Assembly (NCBI GenBank): GCA_910589415.1
Contig: OU342635.1
Span: forward strand, 12,214,001-12,278,000
Direction: 5' to 3'
Source of the DNA: Malachius bipustulatus
Taxonomy: Eukaryota; Arthropoda; Insecta; Coleoptera; Melyridae
Length of the DNA: 64,000 nt
Shown here: positions 59,096-64,000 of the stretch, one piece after another
Numbering within the stretch: the first letter of the stretch is position 1
Layout of the letters: the number at the start of each line of letters is the position of its first letter
The notes under the pieces: model-generated
Databases searched by the model: none
The model's input: the letters and a program-made list of their open reading frames with translations, nothing else
What the model was told of the DNA's origin: nothing
Translations under genes and position numbers: made by a program

Positions 59096-59651
59096 TACAG
59101 GGTGTTCTATAAGCTCTATGACAAACTTTGACAGATGGTACGTTGCTTGATTTTAAACATATTTTTTTTAATAAACATGGGTCCGATTCGTTTTTGTCTA
59201 GAAGTTACAAGCATTTAAAAAATCGTAATTTTTCAAGTTCAAGGCCCTGTAAAAGGAAAACGGTTCAAGATAGAGAAAAACGGCTTACATGTCCCTATTT
59301 TAACTTTTTATGGACTATCCTATGGTATAGAAACATTTGTACTTTCTTTGATTTTTTTAAATGTGAAGAAATCTCAGAATTTTTCAAATTTTTTATCACC
59401 CTGTATAAACATTTCATCTACATCATTGGATAGTACATGAAAAGTTAAAATAGGGACATGTAAGCCGTTTTTCTCTATCTTGAACCTTTTTCCTTTTACA
59501 GGGCCTTGAACTTGAAAAATTACGATTTTTTAAATGCTTGTAACTTCTAGACAAAAACGAATCGGACCCATGTTTATTAAAAAAAAATGTTTAAAATCAA
59601 GCAACCTACCATCTGTCAAAGTTTGTCATAGAGCTTGTAGAACACCCTGTA
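59096..59651. mobile_element. 556-bp foldback element (TACAGGGTGTTCT ends) with TA duplication
   Basis: Arms begin TACAGGGTGTTCTATAAGCT and are flanked by TA on both sides. Near the centre is TTATCACCCTGTATAAA. The block CGGCTTACATGTCCCTAT in its arms also occurs in the core of the 35.7-kb foldback, so the two are related. The 101-codon frame across it is an artefact of the palindrome. Confidence 0.85.
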
Positions 59652-59769
59652 TAATGTAGATAACTGCTTTGCAATATGCTTATTAAAAAGGTACATGAAT
59701 ATTAAACTAATCAAATCTATTTTATTTATACATATTATAATCCTCATAGTCTATAGGTACCGCAACTTA

Positions 59770-60484
59770 TACACTGTGTCTCTTGGATTTCTGGACATAG
59801 GGAATTCCCATGTTAAAATAAACTATTGTAAATATTGGCTCCCCTAATTATTTTACAGTAAAATGTCAAAAGTAAAACTTCTTAAGGAAAAAAAGCTGCT
59901 TCTTATGCTACAATTGCATTTTCAATTGGTTCAACCGTTTTCGAGAAAATCAGGAAAAACTTAATGGTTTTTCGTAGTTTTTCAAGGTTGCTTTGCTTTT
60001 GACAGATAATGCTAAAAATTATTAATTATTGTCAATAACTGATTGTTTAAAAGTAATTCATTCATTATTAAAACTTTAAGTGGCAAAGTATTACTTTTTA
60101 AAGGAAAACTTGTTTATAAAAATGAATTATTGAAGAAAAACCATTGCACCAAAACACCATTGAAGAAAAAGTAAAATTTATTGACATTACTCTGGCAATA
60201 ATTGCACTTAGAAATATTAGAGATTTATTATTATCTTATTAGCATTATCTGTCAAAAGCAAAGCAACCTTGACAAACTACGAAAAACCGTTAAGTTTTTC
60301 CTGATTTTCTCGAAAACGGATGAATCAAATGAAAATGCAATTGTAGCATAAGAAGCAGCTTTTTTTCCTTAAGAAGTTTTACATTTGACATTTTACTGTA
60401 AAATAATTAGGGGAGCCAATATTTACAATAGTTTATTTTAACATGGGAATTCCCTATGTCCAGAAATTCAAGAGACACAGTGTA
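59770..60484. mobile_element. 715-bp foldback element (TACACTGTGTCTCTTG ends)
   Basis: Arms of about 245 bp (59770-60015 and 60240-60484) with few mismatches; spacer about 225 bp, AT-rich. The ends differ from the TACAGGGTG group. Non-coding. Confidence 0.85.
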
Positions 60485-61447
60485 TTTACATATTGGTGAA
60501 GCCTCTCTCTTATAGGACGAAAAAATTGTACATTAAAGTTTCAAATAATGTTGGCAACTCATACACACAAACCACACAAACCCACGCAGGTGTGCCCTCA
60601 TCAGGCGGTAGCAGTAATAATAGGTATAATACGTTTGTTTTAGTAGAAATTACAACTAAGTAGTGATATAGCCGGGGGGTAGGAAAGAAAACTGTTTGCG
60701 AACTAATTAAAACTGTTTTCCTTTGGCTTTGCTTTGACTTGACTGTAATTTGTGTTGACACCCACAAGCTCCCATGAATGGAGTGGGATCCTAACCCACA
60801 CTATGGTTTTCATGCCAAGACAGGCGCCTTGGCACTTGACTTTAGCCACAATACACTTCTGATGAAAATAAAATAAGTCGAACAATGTTTTAATTAAAGG
60901 TTTTTTTGGAAACAATTTTAACTCTGAATGTGGCTTCATCAGTAATATTTGTTTATGCTTGCTTAATTAGGTACTCATTGATGCTGCTGTTCTTGTTTGT
61001 AATTACCTGCGTTTGGCATTCTTGATTATTATTAGAGAGTTTTTGCATACTATAAACAAAAATGTGTCTTTTACAAAAACGTCTTGCAAAAACTCCTTAA
61101 TTATTATTTCAGTAGAAGCAGTTCGAATTTATTCGCTTTGAAATAAATATTATTGACCAAATTCAGAGCATTTATTTTCTATACAAAATAAGAAAAGGAA
61201 TCGTATTACTCACAAAAGTTAGATCTGAAAAAAAAACTAATTCAAAGCAAAGTCTGTCTAAAGAGAAGGCGGCAGTAACTCCCTTTTGTATCGTTGACTT
61301 CGTTATACATTTTAAACAGATTACCTACGTTTTATGTCCTCTGGGGATAATACAGTTTGCTAAAGGAATGGATTTCCCTCTTGAATGTATGAATCTTCTT
61401 GCCCCTTGTATCCTAATGCTAGCTCTGAGAATTTACTCCATAGATGA
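60485..61447. other. Non-coding, likely intron or upstream flank of the receptor exon
   Basis: No exon recognised, in particular none of the transmembrane segments 1 to 5 expected upstream of the TM6 exon. Confidence 0.4.
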
Positions 61448-61640
61448 TATTGGCGTCGCGGCGAAAGCGGCGTCGGCGGTCGTTGCCCTGGCCGCGACCG
61501 GAGCCTGTCCTCGCATCTCCACCCCTCCCGGAACCGTTGCGAGCCCGCCTGGTACCGCTCCCGTTCCCGGGATCTCCAATATCTCTTTATAAGCAATAAG
61601 GAGTCCAATCGTGCGATAATCGATGATCATTTCCTTACAG
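61448..61640 (+). other. GC-rich open stretch in frame with the receptor exon
   Basis: The frame of the TM6 exon stays open upstream from 61640 back to 61448, where a TGA closes it. The stretch is strongly CpG-rich in 61451-61575 and reads as an Arg/Ser-rich segment. It may be part of the third intracellular loop (a longer exon), an alternative exon start, or intronic regulatory DNA. The polypyrimidine/AG acceptor at 61640 favours the shorter exon. Confidence 0.3.
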
Positions 61641-61752
61641 GAACTACCATCCGGCAGCAGACTAAGAGCTGGAAAGCTGAACACAAGGCTGCCCGCACGC
61701 TAGGCATCATCATGGGCGCTTTCATGCTATGCTGGCTTCCCTTCTTCCTATG
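61641..61752 (+). CDS. Beta-adrenergic-like octopamine receptor, exon encoding TM6
   Basis: A 112-nt exon between an acceptor (TTTCCTTACAG at 61640) and a donor (GTAAGC at 61753). It reads [20 protein letters not shown] then [17 protein letters not shown], with the final Trp codon split by the intron. The basic start is the end of intracellular loop 3; [13 protein letters not shown] followed by the CWLPFF box is transmembrane helix 6 of biogenic amine GPCRs, and this wording is closest to beta-type octopamine receptors, which raise cAMP in the plasma membrane in response to octopamine. The subtype (beta-1, -2 or -3) cannot be set from one exon. No TM7 exon was found in the remaining 2.2 kb, so the next intron is longer than that. 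Confidence 0.85.
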
Positions 61753-64000
61753 GTAAGCTATTCTACAGTTTGAAATAAGTCATTGTTAAGTAAAATATAG
61801 ACTATTGGATAATTCAGTCAGAGTCAAGTCAAATAATATATTATTATCCGCGGATCCGTTATGACTATTAGATCAGTGGATCAGTAGGTAGTTATAAAGG
61901 GAGAAACCTAATATAGTCTTATAAGATAAGGGGTGAGAAGTTGAAAAGGGTCGCGCAAATTAGATTTTTATATACGACAGTAGAAAATTGAATAACAAAA
62001 GAACAAGCAACAAGTAACATTAATTTAATTGCGAAATTGAATAAAAAAAACTTTTCCAGTAGGCTTTGAACTTTTAACCATATATCCCGATTCCATCAGG
62101 TAATTTCATTTATTCATTAGAAACATTTAGGAAAAAATATGTTCTCTGGGCAAAATAAATGCCCTGGAAGATGATGGATGGTTGATTTGAAAGAGTTGAT
62201 CGAAAAATCACCATACCGAATCACGCATTTGGCGTGATCATGTTTTTAGTTTAGACCTAGGTATACTTTTTGATAAAAAAAATCTCAAAATGCAAAAAAA
62301 CCTCTTTAAAACGTACCTACCTCTTTTTATGCAAGGCATCGTAAGACTTTTTTAAGCGCGTGGTAAGAGAAGATATCCCATCCCAACGAAACAATTAAAA
62401 GAATTGTTTCACTACATGGTTTTGAAGCACTGATGGAGAAAAACATAAATAATTCGTAAAGAGAAATAATTTGAATGAGGTACGCGTCATAGAAAAGGAA
62501 CAACTGCCTCCAGAATCTCACCAGTGATTTTCTCTCTATACCCGTTTATCTCTTCCACCTTCATAATCCCTTTAGCTAAGTCCTGAAGGTAACTTTGTTC
62601 ACGAATCGCTAATCCTCAAACAATTAAATTTAGTTAAGTTCTCTTGGAAAGTGTTTATTAGAAATCGCAGCCTGATTTATTTTCTGAAGAGGCCACTACT
62701 GACCTACTCAGTGATGTTGACTGGAAAACTGAGCAGTGAAGTGCTAGAGGTGGAATGTTTGGTAAACACAGCGAGGAATCACTTTGTTGTTTTAGAGAGC
62801 GACGAATACGTTGCTTTTGATAAATTCTCTTGCTACTAAAAGGCGTAGGGGATAAGCTTAGCTTAGAGCTTAAGAAATCCGTGTTTTGTTTGTATCTGAC
62901 AAAGGACACCAATTGGTGTAATGACCGGCGAGATTGTAACAATCATGCAACTGGACTGTTTCCTAATTACAGAATTCATTATTTTTTATTAAAAAAAATG
63001 TACTTACAAATTGAAAAGTGCCACAAATTTATTAATTTGCTTTAATACATTATGGACTTTTTCAGCTAGTAAACCTGCTATTGATTTCTCCTTATATAAA
63101 TTCCAAAAAAAGTTACTTAAAACCGTTTCCTAGTTCCTACTGACAGTAATGTTCTTAAAATTGATTTAACGTCGGCGAATCAACATCGACGTCAGAAAAG
63201 AGTTCCATCTACATCTGGAAATATTTCTCTTTTCCAGCGTTCAAGGAGACGGATCGTTAGTCTTCATCTCCTTTTTGAAGGTACAAGTTGCTCCAGGTCT
63301 TCAAATTGCTTTGCAGCTCTTATCTAAATTATTCAAATAACACGCAAGCAGCACAGCTATTCTTAAAATTCAGACTGCTAAAATTCGAACTCAGACCGTC
63401 CCTTTTTGGTGTTAAAGTCGAGACCACTAGATCACCGACTACCGTGATAATGTTTTCTTTCGACAAGAGGCGCTGCTGGAGAATTTAATAAGAGACATTC
63501 CGAGTCGCCTGAGCACCAGAACAATATATGGCTAAGATGAACTTTCAACGAAACAAGTAAGCTCAAAAACATACCTTGAGAAATTGTCAAAAGTTGTTCC
63601 TACGTCATGGCAGATTCTAGATTTAAAATAATTCTCAGTAGAGCTTCTAGACCTAAACATTCTTATAGACAATATTAAAAGAAGAGGTTCATTAATAAAC
63701 TTGAGTCATTAATTTAGTTAAAACTCGTATCTTAAAAATCTGCTTGGCATCCCCATATTTCAGAACCGGATGATGAGGAAAAAATATTAGAGTTTATTTT
63801 TGCTGGCCCAAGGCGATTTATTCGGGAACTTCTCAAGGTTTTTTTTCCATAAATTGACGACGGATTTATTTAAAGGCCATCAAGGTAATTTGGAAGTTTT
63901 ATACAGCCTGACAATACTCCAATTGTCTTTGTATTCAAGGCAGACTTAATGGTCAAAAAATTCAATATAAGCATCCCTCCATTTAATTTATTGAAAAAAT
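61753..64000 (+). other. Intron after the octopamine receptor TM6 exon
   Basis: Starts with the donor GTAAGC. AT-rich, with no recognisable exon or transposon to the window end. Confidence 0.5.

Noticed and set aside
59128..59433. 101-codon frame
   Set aside because: Runs across one arm of a foldback element and into its centre; the same DNA inverted is present in the other arm.
1..64000. tRNA, rRNA, CRISPR or bacterial gene content
   Set aside because: None of the diagnostic patterns was seen on either strand; the sequence is nuclear insect-like throughout.

Overview
The window is nuclear DNA of an insect. It is AT-rich, almost entirely intergenic or intronic, and dense in transposable elements. 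Three things support an insect: a spliced exon of a beta-adrenergic-like octopamine receptor near the right end, arthropod-type retrotransposons (Penelope-like, I-like non-LTR, BEL/Pao), and many short terminal-inverted-repeat (TIR) and foldback elements. The order cannot be fixed from sequence alone. No prokaryotic operon, CRISPR array, rRNA or tRNA gene was seen.

Layout. 1-2.9 kb: the 3' part of one Penelope-like element, then a second, 5'-truncated copy bounded by ~180-bp inverted repeats. Both carry GIY-YIG endonuclease frames and hammerhead-ribozyme-like cores. 2.96-4.6 kb: a 1.66-kb repeat that recurs inverted at 46.97-48.62 kb. 6-20 kb: small TIR elements, an I-like retrotransposon fragment with intact RNase H and a target-site duplication (10.4-12.25 kb), a loopless palindrome at 14.1 kb and a frameshifted exon-like fragment at 19.5 kb. 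20.4-21.6 kb: a 1.2-kb foldback whose spacer encodes a 51-residue transposase-type DNA-binding domain.

24.9-31.3 kb: a complete BEL/Pao element with apparently identical 570-bp LTRs and a 5-bp target duplication. Its 1460-codon frame is uninterrupted but lacks the reverse transcriptase palm and the RNase H through two in-frame deletions. 35.7-36.9 kb: a nested foldback with tandem repeats in its arms. 43.7-45.4 kb and 49-56.3 kb: further TIR elements, including a 1.9-kb element with GGACGTCC arrays at both ends. 58.4-60.5 kb: three palindromic elements in a row.

The only confidently cellular coding sequence is the octopamine receptor TM6 exon at 61641-61752 (+). The preceding TM1-5 exons and following TM7 exon were not found, so the gene has long introns and much of the right end is intron or gene flank. 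Weaker candidates for cellular coding are exon-like stretches at 39969-40022, 56877-57156 and 57897-58094.

Several otherwise different TIR or foldback elements share the terminal nonamer TACAGGGTG, and two of them have clear TA target duplications. Together with the DNA-binding domain in the 20.4-kb element, this suggests non-autonomous families mobilised by a Tc1/mariner-like transposase.
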